Counted from the stretch's first letter, positions 12,469-30,935 are shown. The stretch: DNA of 64,000 bases from Aphrophora alni (GCA_963513935.1 OY740769.1:68530984-68594983); one strand, 5' to 3'. Notes: a model not told the origin generated them from the letters alone. Translations and numbers: made by a program.

Positions 12469-12933
12469 ATAGAATATAGAATATAATAGAATAGAAAAGT
12501 ACTTTATTTTGACATTATTCCATACAAAATATAAAATAAATTCACAATAAATTAATTATAGAAGATAAAATAAAATGAAATAAACTTAATAATATTCTTT
12601 TTTTACAGAGTACTTTACAGCAATGGTCTTTTTGACCGTCAGCTGGGTTGGCATAAACAAAACAGTATAGTTAAAAATTATACTATGAGTCACATATATT
12701 TACACATATAGACCTGTGTGTACATATAGACCTTCCTTCCATCAGTGCACCCATACATATATAATCATATAATCATACAAAATATTCAATATAAATGACT
12801 ACAGAACTAATTAATTTGGCACCAGCTATACGATTAAAATTACTTACATATTGATATAAATAGATTTACAGTAATCCTTCCAAGAATTTAGGTGTAACCC
12901 CCCCCCCCTTCCCAACCAAAATTTTGTGTACTG

Positions 12934-15900
12934 TTACAGTAAAAAATTAAATTGATTTATTAATTCCCATCTAAATTTCCATGCAATCTTCATGAATTTA
13001 TCCAATCTCCACCAATTTCTCCCATTTAATAAAAGTTCAAATTCCCCCCTATTTAAACTGCGTTTGAAAAAGCACAAATTTCTTATATCGGCTAGGATAG
13101 GGCAGCGAGCAATAAAATGGTAAACCGTCTCGTTTTCATTTATGTTGCATAAGGAGCATAACCATATTTTATCGTTACACCACGGTTTATAGTTTAAGTC
13201 AACAAGTTCCGCCCTTGCTTTGATGATCCAACTTATTGTTTGTATATCATATTTATCAAATAAAACAAGTCTACTGCCGAGTTGAAAGTCAAGGTCCCGG
13301 TACTGTTTGTGATATGTCGCATTTCTTGCCCTCTGTAAAAAATCTCCCTCCCAAGTAACTCTGACCGCTTCAATAACACTAAGCATCTGTTCACGTAGCC
13401 TATCAATATTGCTCATATCCACACCAATCCCGTATTTATATCCTAACACTTTCCACTCCTGGTACCAGTAAATGCCCCTTTTTATTATTTGTTTAGCAAG
13501 AATGTTTGGCAATCTATTCTTTGGTAAAGCTACAACCCTTAAAAGAAAATTCAGGTGGATTCTCAATGTATACAAATAAACCTTTTCAAACCCTGTTTCT
13601 AAAAAGAAGACATAATTTGGGGTGTTATTTGGCAACTTAAAAATTCTTTTTATAAATAATCTAAATACCCCTTCCAATTCATCGCTTTCCTTGTAGCCCC
13701 AGACCTGGGAACTGTAGCATAAAATCGCCTTCACAATAGAATTAAAACATGTAAACTTGGCACTAAGTGGGACCCTCTCGTTACCTAAAAGGTTGTGCCA
13801 TACCGCGTTTATAGCATATTTTGCAGCCATAGATTTGTCCTTAAATTGAGTTTCCCATGACAATGATGGAGTAAGTATAACACCTAAGTATTTATATTTA
13901 TTGACAACCTCTACCCGTTGCCTTTTGTACCACCACTTCTCATTTATACACAACTGACCCCCTTTCCTAAAAACCATTATTTTAGATTTACTTAAATTAA
14001 CCCGAAGATTCCACTTGTTACAATAATTTTCGAGCTTATTTATTATACTCTGCAAACTATCAGGAGTAATGGACAGAATAACAATATCATCTGCATACAA
14101 AAAACACTGACCTTAAACCCTTCAAAATCGCATCCTCCATCTAAAATATCAACCAACTCGTTCACAAATAAAGAGAATAGCAATGGACTTAAAATACAGC
14201 CTTGTTTCAAACCCATATTAGTTTCAAAACATTTCATTACGCACGCATTACACCACACTCCCGATGTTGTACCTTTGTAAAGCTCTTTTATAATATTCAG
14301 CATATGAGAAGAAACACCCAAACACGATAACTTAAAATACAGCGCCTTTCTATCAATAGTATCAAAAGCAGAGGAAAAATCTACGAAAAAAAAATACAGT
14401 TTCGCCCCCTTCTTTGACAGTTGCAACTGAATCATACTAGTTAAGTTGAATATGTTATCTATGGTGGAATAACCGTTTCTAAATCCGGCTTGAAATTCAC
14501 TAATTATTTGATGACTGTGTACCCAATTATTTAATCGATTGTGCAATAAACTAGCAAACACTTTCGCTATACAATCTATAAATGACAGACCTCTGTAATT
14601 TTGCACACAATTGACATCCCTTTTTTATGCAAGGGAAAAATTATAGATTTTTTTAAACTTTCTGGAACGCGTTCTTCCGTATATATTTTATTGAAAATAG
14701 CTAATAGCTTTGAACTTAAAACCCGTGGGCCGTTTTAAAAAAAATCATACGGTACTCCGTCAAAACCTGGAGCCTTCCCATCTTTCAATTTTGCCAAAAT
14801 CGTTTGCAGTTCTTCCTGGTTGAATTGCTTGTTGAGATCATTGTCGAAAATAAACTGTTCCGTATAAGAAATATCCCTTGGTACAATAAGAGGATTCAAA
14901 AGATTTTTAAAATACTCCACCCATTCGACACAGCTAATATTTCCAGCTAATCTGCTTTTTGTATTTTTAAAACTTTTCATAGAATTCAAAAATTGTTTTG
15001 CATCTTTAACTTGCCCCAAACTATTTACAACATATTTGTAATGTAGCTTACGCTTAGTTCTGCATAACGATTTAAAGTTTTTATTTGCCTCTAAATATGC
15101 AAATTTAACCATAGTTGAATTTGTTTTGCGAAACAGCTTTAAGAGTTTAAAGGCTCGCTGCCTTGATACCAGACATTCGAAATCAAACCATTGTTGTTTT
15201 TTGTTTACCGTAGTGTTATTATTTGTACTCGGTTTAAGTGGGCTGCTTGTTTGATACAACGAATCATGCTATTGACATTTATCTGGTTATCATTCAAAAC
15301 ATCAAAGGTTGACATTTCCTTATCTATGTTTTTACCGAACAAGACGTTATCTGAATTAGTCCATTTTATTCTTGGCAACAATGGTAGTATACAATCCCCA
15401 CCCCTTTGGCTCTCTGCAAGTCTACCAACTTTACAATTTACACAAATAGGTAGATGATCCGATCCTGCATGACTTATAACCTCAAAATCATTTACTATTT
15501 CTAAACAACTCACTGATACAACCGCAAGGTCAATTACAGAATTACCCATCTTCCCAATAAAAGTAAATTCTCCTTCAGCATCACTTTGCGTTCTGCCATT
15601 CAAAACCACTAATCCAAAATTAAGGAATAATTCTAGAAGTTTACGCCCCCTTGTATTTAATATCCTGTCTTTCGATTTTCTGACCCCTCTAATTGTACTA
15701 GTTACATTAATATAATTTTACATATCAGAATTATTTTGTTCGTTAGATATTCAGCTATTAAAATCTCCAATTATTATTAAATTTTGCTCTGAATTTGAAT
15801 TAATAAAATTACACAAATTTTCAAAGCTGTTCTCCCATTTGTTATAATTTAAATAAATTGGCAAAACCAACCAATTTTTAATTTCAATTAATTTTATATT

Positions 15901-16229
15901 ACGTTTGCATACGAAACTAACTTCTTTAGTAAAGGATGACTGTAAATTTACACAACAAATAATACCTCCTATTGCCCTTCCAAAATTAGCATTTCTTTCA
16001 GCAAAATTTAAAAAATCGATTTTAAAATTAGGAAGACTCTTAACAATAAACTCTTCATCATGTTCAGATATAAATGTTTCTAATAACAAAATTAAATCAT
16101 ACTTATTTAGTAAATGAAAAAAAATAATCTTCACCAACCTTGGCTCTTAGTCCACATACATTATAAGACAATATTTTAAAATTGCTAACTGTCTGAGGCA
16201 CTATAATATTGTCCAACTCCTTATCAGCT
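12934..16229 (-). pseudogene. LINE ORF2: endonuclease and reverse transcriptase, frameshifted
   Basis: ORF2 would nick target DNA and copy the element RNA into the nick. The APE endonuclease begins about 16186 with SYNVCGLRAKV, continues in another frame with LLLETF and IIIGDFNS (to about 15751), and includes SDHLPI (about 15450). The reverse transcriptase shows APGFDGVP (about 14760), FVDFSSAFDTIDR, GLKQGCILSPLLFSLFVNE and, after a frameshift, the catalytic YADD at about 14090, then KYLGVILTPSLSW. Near the end there is a C-x2-C-x9-H-x4-C motif (CSLCNINENETVYHFIARC), as in many LINE C-termini. Frame breaks lie near 16130, 15750-15610, 15230, 14740-14610 and 14100, so no full protein can be made. 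Confidence 0.9.
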
Positions 16230-16267
16230 GTTTAAGAACATTGTCCTGAGAAATTGGTGTTTAGTCC

Positions 16268-17175
16268 CTAAGAAGATGCTGTCTTCACTCCTTTCTCGTC
16301 CGTCCGTCCTGGTTGCAGCTTCCCTGGACCGTCCTTTCTCAACTCCGCTATGCGCGATGAAAAATCGTAGTTGAATAGATCCTTCAGCTTCACTATTCCA
16401 TCCGTTCGGCCGGCCATCAGTGTGTTGTCCTCCCAGGTGAATTTGACACCTTCTATTCTAATGTGGTCAAAAACTAACGGCATACGACGTCTTCCCAACT
16501 CTTTTTCTATCTCCCGTCGGACTGCAGCAAGGTAGGCTCGCTTTAATCTTACATCCTTTGTGTAATCCCGATGTACGACATAAGATGTACCCTTTAACTT
16601 ATTTACATTGGACATGATCCACCCAATATCGTCATCTGAAGGGAACTGGGCAATTATTGCTCTGCCCTTTGCTCCTAATGGTTGCGCTCTATTGACCCAC
16701 AAACTGTCATTACACTTTAACACTTCCACACAGAATTGTTTCACAAGGGCTTTAAAGTCTGTCTGACCATTCCATTTAAGACCTACAAAAATTAAATTGT
16801 TACGTCTAGATCTACCTTCTAAATCATTTAGCTTATCCATAATAACCTGTTCTTGTTTTTTAATACAGTCTATCTTTGCTTTCAAAACTTTGTTCTCTTC
16901 CGTCAGACTTCTCACCTCAGAAGACACAATTAAGAGGTCTTTTTTAGTAGCCAATGTCGATAATTTTGTATCTAGCAAGTTACTCAACCCAGTCATTAGC
17001 TGTCCATGCGTCGTGTCACCTACCTTTGCATTATCCATCTTGTCACAATGCTTTCCGACATTCCTAACGAAACACTTGCGTCTTCCGAAAGTTCTGGCGA
17101 ACTGTACGCCCTGAAACGTTTTAAGCCTTTCGGATTTTTTGGGGGAAAATATTTGTCAATCGTTGAGTCATTCAT
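16268..17175 (-). pseudogene. LINE ORF1 RNA-binding protein, one frameshift
   Basis: The main frame (17038-16268) has a predicted coiled coil rich in Leu/Lys/Glu (about residues 25-70), then SRRNNLIFVGL and VHRDYTKDVR, which resemble the RRM-like domain and C-terminal domain of L1-type ORF1 proteins (Transposase_22-like). Such proteins coat the element RNA. The frame upstream of 17041 encodes a plausible N-terminus from an ATG at 17175 (MNDSTIDKYFPPKNPKG...), so the original protein probably started there and a one-base indel near 17040 split it. It is about 300 aa in total, and ends about 40 bp before ORF2. Confidence 0.75.
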
Positions 17176-17465
17176 AGGCCCGAAAAATTTCTCAAATTCC
17201 GCAAAATACGAAAAATGAAACTAATACACACGTGAGAGCTCTATCACTAACCTGCAGAACGAAACGTTAACAGAAACTAACGTTCTTCAATAACGTAAAT
17301 ATTTATGCTTCACACTATAAAATTCAATAATAGTAATTGTAGTGAAATATTAATAAACTTTGATACTTACTTAATACATGTATTTGTAGAGGACTATATT
17401 TATAATACATAGGCTACTTAAACAGGCGGGACCAAACTCGCTGTCTCATCGTAGAGACGCACACT

Positions 17466-17588
<123 letters not shown>

Positions 17589-17613
17589 TTAAACAGTACA
17601 CTTAACATATATT

Positions 17614-17816
17614 TACAGTATAACATACATTTTAGGGCTGGGAAAAGCACTATGACATGTGTTTTGTTGTTAAACACTACCAAAAGTAACTGTTTAGGCT
17701 GCTGAATTAATTTAAGACACTTTTCTGCTTAATCGCATAACTACAATTAGGACTGTACAGTATAACATACATTTTAAGGCTGGGAAAAGTACTATGACGT
17801 GTGTTTTGTTGTTAAA
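17614..17816. repeat. 142-bp-period satellite, right part
   Basis: Unit starts at 17636 and 17778 (142 bp apart), same sequence and orientation as 12165-12468, ending in a partial third unit. The first 42 bp (17614-17655) repeat the last 42 bp before the LINE (12427-12468) with one mismatch. Confidence 0.93.
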
Positions 17817-17858
17817 CAAATTTAACAATTTAACAAATTTAAACAAAAATAAAGCATG

Positions 17859-18080
17859 CCTAATTGACATGCTTGGTGCAAATTTGTTTGAAATCGATCG
17901 AATATTTTTCTCTCTAGCTTTTTATACATACAAACATACAGACAGACATTTTGTAAAAACCACTTTTTTGGACTCAGGGGGTCCCAAAACGGATATATCT
18001 ACAAAAATCTCATCATCGATTTTTTTGCGATCACTATACCGTACTTTCTCTATACTATAGTATAGTGTGAAAGTAAAATG
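17859..18080 (+). repeat. Dispersed repeat, copy 2
   Basis: Same family and orientation as 10304-10588 but with a shorter CAGACATA array. It ends with the inverted pair TACTTTCTC / GAAAGTA around CTATACTATAGTATAG. Confidence 0.8.
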
Positions 18081-18340
18081 GTAACTAGTTAAAATATAGT
18101 TTTATTTATAAACTTGAAAAAATAAATACCGTAGCCTACTTGTTTGGAGAAAAAAATGTAACTATTTTCGTCTTCTAATTAATAATGTGTAACATATTCT
18201 AACATTCTGTTAACTATATTATGAAAACGAGGACAAAGAATGGCTGAACGGGAGTTGTACCGCGAACAGAGGATTATGTACCCTCTAGTTATATTTAAAA
18301 TAAATAGTTACTTCCTTAGTATTTGACAAACAATAGTATT

Positions 18341-18500
18341 AAATAAAATTAAAACAACAAATATTTTAGTATCAACCACAATGTTTTAATAGAAACTTAC
18401 CGACCATGGTTTCGCTAGTTAACTATTAACTAGTGAAACCATGGTCGGCAAGTAAAACATTGCGGTTGATACTAAAAAATTTGTTGTTTTAATTTTATTT
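18341..18500. repeat. Near-perfect 160-bp palindrome
   Basis: The left arm (18341-18420) and right arm (18422-18500) are reverse complements with only a few mismatches and almost no loop. The centre reads CTAGTTAACTATTAACTAG. Transcribed on either strand it would form an ~80-bp hairpin. I see no clear target duplication. Confidence 0.85.
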
Positions 18501-18704
18501 AAAATGGAATACCACCAAGTACCTACGGTCTCTAGCATAAATAGTTTAACAATAGTATTAATGAAAGAAAGTAAGTGATATGAGAAAATTTTTAAATCAA
18601 ATTTTTTTGTATTAAAACTATACAATATTGTTATGTGACGCATAATTTTACTCAAATAATGTTTCAGACAAAGTAATGTCAAAATTAAGTTTATTGGATA
18701 GCAT

Positions 18705-19100
18705 AAGGTCTTCAAAAGGTTCTATTTAAATAATAGCAGGTCTTCAAAAATTCTCTAAAACACGATGACTTATACCATGGTGATAACAGGCGTTAGAAAA
18801 TAGAAATTATCAGGAACAGGCGTCAACTAAAGCCTTTAAAAGGTGACTTTTGTAACTGATCGTATAAGACTTCAAAAGGTGGCATTTGTAACTGATCGTA
18901 TATAAGCCTTCAAAATATCGTCTCCCGTACATTTCACACCAGGCACTCTAGGCATCCAAAAGGTTCGTCGACGATTTCGCTTTATACAGAGGGCACAAAA
19001 GGTCGTTTTAGTGTATGAAAACAGACCTTTTGAATGCCTGAGTTCAAGCACTCCAGGCCTCCAATAGGTCGTCGCCCGTACCATTAGGCACTCGAAAGGT
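18705..19100. repeat. Array of a short motif, consensus about AGGCNTYCAAAAGGT
   Basis: About ten copies of a ~15-bp motif lie 30-46 bp apart: 18705-18720, 18738-18752, 18831-18844, 18868-18880, 18905-18916, 18950-18964, 18989-19003, 19025-19039 (inverted), 19055-19069 and 19086-19100. Between some copies a longer phrase also repeats (TTTGTAACTGATCGTAT twice, GTCGCCCGTAC-like twice). It is a degenerate interspersed array of unknown function. Confidence 0.6.
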
Positions 19101-19114
19101 CTTATACATAAATC

Positions 19115-19145
<31 letters not shown>

Positions 19146-19148
19146 TAT
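19115..19148. repeat. (TA)n microsatellite
   Basis: About 34 bp of TA with one phase slip. Confidence 0.95.
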
Positions 19149-26849
<7,701 letters not shown>

Positions 26850-26852
26850 AAA

Positions 26853-26862
26853 TCCCCCCTTT
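26853..26862 (-). promoter_or_regulatory. Element A polypurine tract
   Basis: On the minus strand AAAGGGGGGA lies 3 bp from the LTR start (TGAGGCGG). A purine run in this place primes plus-strand DNA synthesis in LTR elements. Its position fixes the element orientation as minus. Confidence 0.8.
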
Positions 26863-27071
26863 GAACTAAAATTTTCGGTTAAAATGAAAATATCCTATTT
26901 TTCATTTTTTTAAAAAACTAAAATTTTAGTATTAAACCCCTTTTTCGACATATCACATTTCATATTAACTATTTATTTATCATCTCTATTAATCATCAAC
27001 ATACAGTTTGACATATTAACCTAACAACTTATATAAACACATTTATTTATCTCTAAAAAACATCTCCTCCA

Positions 27072-27282
27072 TCATTCCATATATTGATATACTCAAAACA
27101 CATTTTATTCATTATAGTATAATATTTATATATTCAAAACACATTTTATTCATGATAGTATAATATTTATATATTCAAAACACATGTTATTTATGATAGT
27201 ATAATATTTATATATTCAAAACACATTTTATTCATGATAGTATAATATTTATATATTCAAAACACATGTTATTTATTATGGT
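27072..27282. repeat. 41-bp tandem repeat in element A, five units
   Basis: TTCAAAACACAT recurs at a constant 41-bp spacing (from 27093, 27134, 27175, 27216 and 27257). It lies in the non-coding interval between the protease frame and the polypurine tract. Element B has about three units at 46725-46850, so copy number varies within the family. Confidence 0.9.
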
Positions 27283-27916
27283 ATACATACAAATTTGCTT
27301 AAGCGTTCTTATAGTCCATTACAGCCGTTTCATCTAAACGTCCTTGCTGTAAATAAACACATTATCACACACAAAACATATTACATTTATATAAGGAATA
27401 ATTCGTCTTATATGATTATATTTATCTGCTTTGGTTGAATTTAAAACTATGCCTACATATATATAAAGTACTTGGTAACTACAACGATTATTATCCTAAT
27501 TGTAGTTAAAAAGAAAAAAATATTTATGCTATTGGAAATCTCCCTTTAATAAAAAACAAAACAGTACACATTTAAACATCCATTCATTCATTTCCATCAC
27601 CCCTCTGCTAATTTGCTTGACAGGTTGTCGTTCAATATTTGTTTATCAATATCCTGTCTTCCCCTTCACCTCCTCGTCTATACTTTGTTTATTCAGGTGC
27701 GGCTTGCAGATGCGTGTTACCGCTACTCTCCTGACCTTGTACACTTAGGAATTTATTCGGGACTTTTCCGGTTAATCACTGACCTAGGCTACTTCCTTTT
27801 AATTCAGCTGACAGTCCGTTATTTCCCTTTTACCTCACTCGCTGCTACACTTTACATATTACAACTTTTAAACATTACAACTTATACTTTTTATTTATGA
27901 AATTTCTTACGTTCTA

Positions 27917-29188
27917 TTAATATCTCCTTAGTCCTTCACATTTAAATATTACTTTCCCTTCGGGCCTCCATTCTTTCATCTTACACTTCGTAGAATTTTT
28001 GAATTTAACTTTCTTCTTTCGATACCTTAAATTTCGTCCATTTTGTCTCTCCGGATCCGCCATTTGTATTATAGCTCTCCAATCACTCTCGTCTCTGGCG
28101 TCGAATCTGTCTTGTGTAAGTTCCGAATCGTTTTCAGAGTTATTTTGCAAATTTTCGTCGTATTGTATTATTTTATTATTTTCGTCGATTGTTGCCTTTG
28201 GCACATTTTTATTTCCTTTATTCTCCGCTCCTTTCAGCCCTTCATCTTTATTAATTAATTGGTTACCTTTATCCCACGCTTTTAACAGCACTTCATCATT
28301 ATTAAAATTTGCATTTTTCCTCTTCGTCGATTCATTCCTTGCACTTAACTTGCTTCTTCGCTTTTGACCACTTTCTGATTTGTCACTACTCGGTCTAGAC
28401 ACGTCCTTTGCTTTTTGTTTGAGGTCCGTAGGCATTTTAACGGCCAACACACAAGCCCCTTTTGCTCGCTTGTGCGAATTTGAGCCTCCATTATTCGCTG
28501 CTGACGACTCTACCATTTTACCGGTTTCGCCGCCATTTTGATATTCGTTCTGCGCGTTTTTATTGCTCAATCTTAATTTCCTATTCTCCTTAAGAAAATC
28601 TACAACAATAAATTCATTTTCCTTTACCAGTTGTAGGAAACCCTTTTCCATATTAATGCGACTTCGATATTTGCACATTAAATCACAACCCATTATAATT
28701 TTGCTTTCCAGCTTTGGTACCACCATAAATACCCCTCTTATTGCTTGGTTGTTTATTCTAATTTCCAATAATGCCTGTAATTTAATCTTCTGTCGTTGGC
28801 TTTTTATCACTGTCACCATTTCCGTATTTACAACTGGTAATTCCATGATTTTATTGTTCCTATTTTTAAGCACATTTTTATAAAAATCCTCTTGCACACA
28901 GGACATTTGAGCTCCGGTGTCAATGGACATATTTACTTTTATATTTTCGATTTCTATCCCTATTTCCGGACATTTTTCGTAAACTTCACTATTTAAAATT
29001 TTATTATCTCTTTCCTCCATTAAATCTTTCTTAATTTCTGTGTTTAAAATCCCCAATTTAATTTTATTTATCTTCTGATCCCCCCTTTTAAGTTTGCTAA
29101 ATTTGGTTTTATCGTCGATCTCAATTCCGTTTGTATTATCCTTTTTCTGCCAAAAATTTTGCCTTGAGATCTCGTATTTTAGTTTTTT
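27917..29188 (-). CDS. pro: Retropepsin (aspartic protease) frame of element A, with a long basic tail
   Basis: This frame is reached from gag by a -1 slip. It reads KKLKYEISRQ... with no stop for 423 codons, and there is no ATG at its upstream edge. The catalytic triad motif is IDTGAQMSCV (about residues 89-98) and the second retropepsin motif is IIMGCDL (about 164-170), so the enzyme should dimerise and cleave Gag. The protease domain ends around residue 195. The remaining ~225 residues are rich in Lys, Asn, Ser and Glu and end with a strongly basic segment (YRKKKVKFKNSTKCKMKE). The same tail is present in element B. Where a Gypsy-type element would continue into reverse transcriptase, the frame stops. 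Confidence 0.85.
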   Translation of the reverse strand, partial: KKLKYEISRQNFWQKKDNTNGIEIDDKTKFSKLKRGDQKINKIKLGILNTEIKKDLMEERDNKILNSEVYEKCPEIGIEIENIKVNMSIDTGAQMSCVQEDFYKNVLKNRNNKIMELPVVNTEMVTVIKSQRQKIKLQALLEIRINNQAIRGVFMVVPKLESKIIMGCDLMCKYRSRINMEKGFLQLVKENEFIVVDFLKENRKLRLSNKNAQNEYQNGGETGKMVESSAANNGGSNSHKRAKGACVLAVKMPTDLKQKAKDVSRPSSDKSESGQKRRSKLSARNESTKRKNANFNNDEVLLKAWDKGNQLINKDEGLKGAENKGNKNVPKATIDENNKIIQYDENLQNNSENDSELTQDRFDARDESDWRAIIQMADPERQNGRNLRYRKKKVKFKNSTKCKMKEWRPEGKVIFKCEGLRRY

Positions 29189-30687
29189 GTGACCTTGGGC
29201 GGGAATTTTTGATTTGAAGGACCAGGGTTTTGAGGTATTTGTGGTTGAGGTTTATTCTGGGTTTGACCATAGGATCGAGGGTTAGGGTTTTGGGATGGTT
29301 TTGAGTAGTCTTGATTCCTTTGCCTGAAATTTTGATCTCTTTGTGGTCCGTCCCTCCTTTCGAAACTATCTGGTCTTCGAACTTCTCTCGTCATTCCGTC
29401 TACGTTTTCAATGGTCCTCAAAAACTTGATAGCGTCCTCCAAATGCTCACTAGCCCTACCAATACACGCTAATTGAACTTTTTGGTCGAAATGCCTCATT
29501 AGTTGGTATATAAGGAACTCTTCCGGAATTTTGGGTTCCAAATATTCGGCCTTTCGCACCATTTTACAAAAATAATCAACCCTACTCATATTTCCGTTAG
29601 GATTATATCTATGGTTTTCTATTTGATTCCTAACTACTTGTTGCGTTTGATAACCCCAATAATGCTCTAAAAATAACAATTTAAACTGGCTATATTCTTC
29701 TGTATCTCGCTTGATTATTTCCCACCACTCCATGGCAGCTCCTTTCAATTTTTTCTCCACTACCTTCAATTTATCACTTTCTTCCATGACGGGATTTATT
29801 TCTTGGAATACCTCCTCAATTTGTTTCAAAAATTGCACAGGATTTTCTCTTGAATTTCCCCAAAATTCTATAGTTTTTGACTCTAAATTTGCCCTATCTA
29901 AATAAATTATATTTTTAGCATTACCACCGGTTTCTTTAATTTTGGCAACTTCCCTAATTTTAACTTCTAATTTTTTAACTTTCTCCCCAATTTCTATAGT
30001 CGACTTTCCCTGTTCCTTTAAACTGTCCGTCATTTTTTTAATTTCCCCTACGCACTCTTCCACTTTTTCTTCACAATTTTCTATTCGTCTAGTATTTTCG
30101 GCCATATTACTATCTATAGATTCCTTAATTTCCTCCATATATTTCCCTATTTCCTGTTTACGGGCGTCTTCCCTTTGGATACGTTTCGTTTCCATTTCTT
30201 CCTCTCTCTTCATCCTCTCTTCCCTCTCCTGCTTCCATCTAACTTCCATTTCTTCCCTCTCCCGCTTCTGCTTGGCTTCCATCTCCTCTTTCTCCCTCTT
30301 CCGCAATGCTTCCATCTCCTCCTTTTCTTGCTTCCTTTTGGCTTCCAATTCTTCATCTCTCTTCATCCATCTGGCTTCCATTTGGATCTGCTTGGCCTCC
30401 GCTTCTTCCTTTTCCTTCTTCTGCTTGGCCTCCATCTCCTCTCTCTCCTGCTTTCGTAATGATTCCATTTCCTCCTTCTCCTGGTTTCTCTCGATTCTTT
30501 CTTCTAATCTTCTTAATTTGTCCTCGTCTTCCTTCTCCTTTTCTTTTCTCTGTTGTTCTGCTTTGTCCTGTTCTCTCTCTTGCTTTCTTCTATCCTCCAT
30601 TTGGTTCAGGTACCTCACCATTTTCTGCATTTCCGTCTCCTGTTCCTTTGAACCCTCCTGTTTTGCTGGATCTTTCGCTGGTCCCAT
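29179..30687 (-). CDS. gag: Gag-like structural protein of element A
   Basis: Intact 502-aa frame starting at an ATG (MGPAKDPAKQ). A GTG two codons upstream also opens the frame but is unlikely to be used. Residues ~20-250 are highly charged, with repeated EREEMEAKQKK-type blocks, and should form a long coiled coil. Residues ~265-430 resemble the Retrotrans_gag capsid region (IEFWGNSRENPVQFLKQIEE, WWEIIKRD, FLEHYW, LIYQLMRHF). The C-terminus is rich in Arg, Gln, Asn and Pro, and there is no CCHC zinc knuckle, so RNA binding may rely on the basic tail. Gag would assemble the cytoplasmic particle. The stop codon overlaps the slippery site into the protease frame. Confidence 0.85.
   Translation of the reverse strand: MGPAKDPAKQEGSKEQETEMQKMVRYLNQMEDRRKQEREQDKAEQQRKEKEKEDEDKLRRLEERIERNQEKEEMESLRKQEREEMEAKQKKEKEEAEAKQIQMEARWMKRDEELEAKRKQEKEEMEALRKREKEEMEAKQKREREEMEVRWKQEREERMKREEEMETKRIQREDARKQEIGKYMEEIKESIDSNMAENTRRIENCEEKVEECVGEIKKMTDSLKEQGKSTIEIGEKVKKLEVKIREVAKIKETGGNAKNIIYLDRANLESKTIEFWGNSRENPVQFLKQIEEVFQEINPVMEESDKLKVVEKKLKGAAMEWWEIIKRDTEEYSQFKLLFLEHYWGYQTQQVVRNQIENHRYNPNGNMSRVDYFCKMVRKAEYLEPKIPEEFLIYQLMRHFDQKVQLACIGRASEHLEDAIKFLRTIENVDGMTREVRRPDSFERRDGPQRDQNFRQRNQDYSKPSQNPNPRSYGQTQNKPQPQIPQNPGPSNQKFPPKVTKN
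29182..29188 (-). promoter_or_regulatory. -1 ribosomal frameshift site A_AAA_AAC
   Basis: On the minus strand the gag frame ends ACA AAA AAC TAA. A AAA AAC is a classic X_XXY_YYZ slippery heptamer, in register with gag and immediately before its stop. A -1 slip continues as AAA AAA CTA AAA TAC into the open protease frame. Element B keeps an equivalent A AAA AAT TAA at 48781-48787. I did not evaluate downstream RNA structure. Confidence 0.8.
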
Positions 30688-30935
30688 TTTCACTTCACTT
30701 ATACACTTGGTTTATTTAATTAAAAAAAAATTTAAATTTCGGTTTAATTTGGACTCTACTTTTAATTATTATTATGTTTGCAATTTAGTATATTTGTCGT
30801 TGTAATTACCAGCACAACTTATTACTAACACACATGTACATATAAATTATATCAGAACTTAAGATATTCTCGTTCGTATGAAACACTAAAAAATTCAAAA
30901 TTTTGAAAATTTGTTCCAAAACTTTGCTTTTTCGT
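30688..30935 (-). other. Element A leader between primer site array and gag
   Basis: Non-coding AT-rich leader upstream of the gag ATG. It would hold any packaging signal, but no specific motif is recognised. Confidence 0.5.

Noticed and set aside
18705..19100. CRISPR-like regular repeats
   Set aside because: Motif copies are degenerate and one is inverted, spacing is uneven, and the sequence is clearly eukaryotic with no cas-like gene.
27999..28883. Several plus-strand frames of 70-120 aa
   Set aside because: Antisense shadows of the element A protease frame. The same holds for 48044-48385 against element B.
29942..30805. 287-aa plus-strand frame rich in Ser and Phe
   Set aside because: It is the antisense shadow of the Glu/Lys-rich coiled-coil part of gag on the minus strand.
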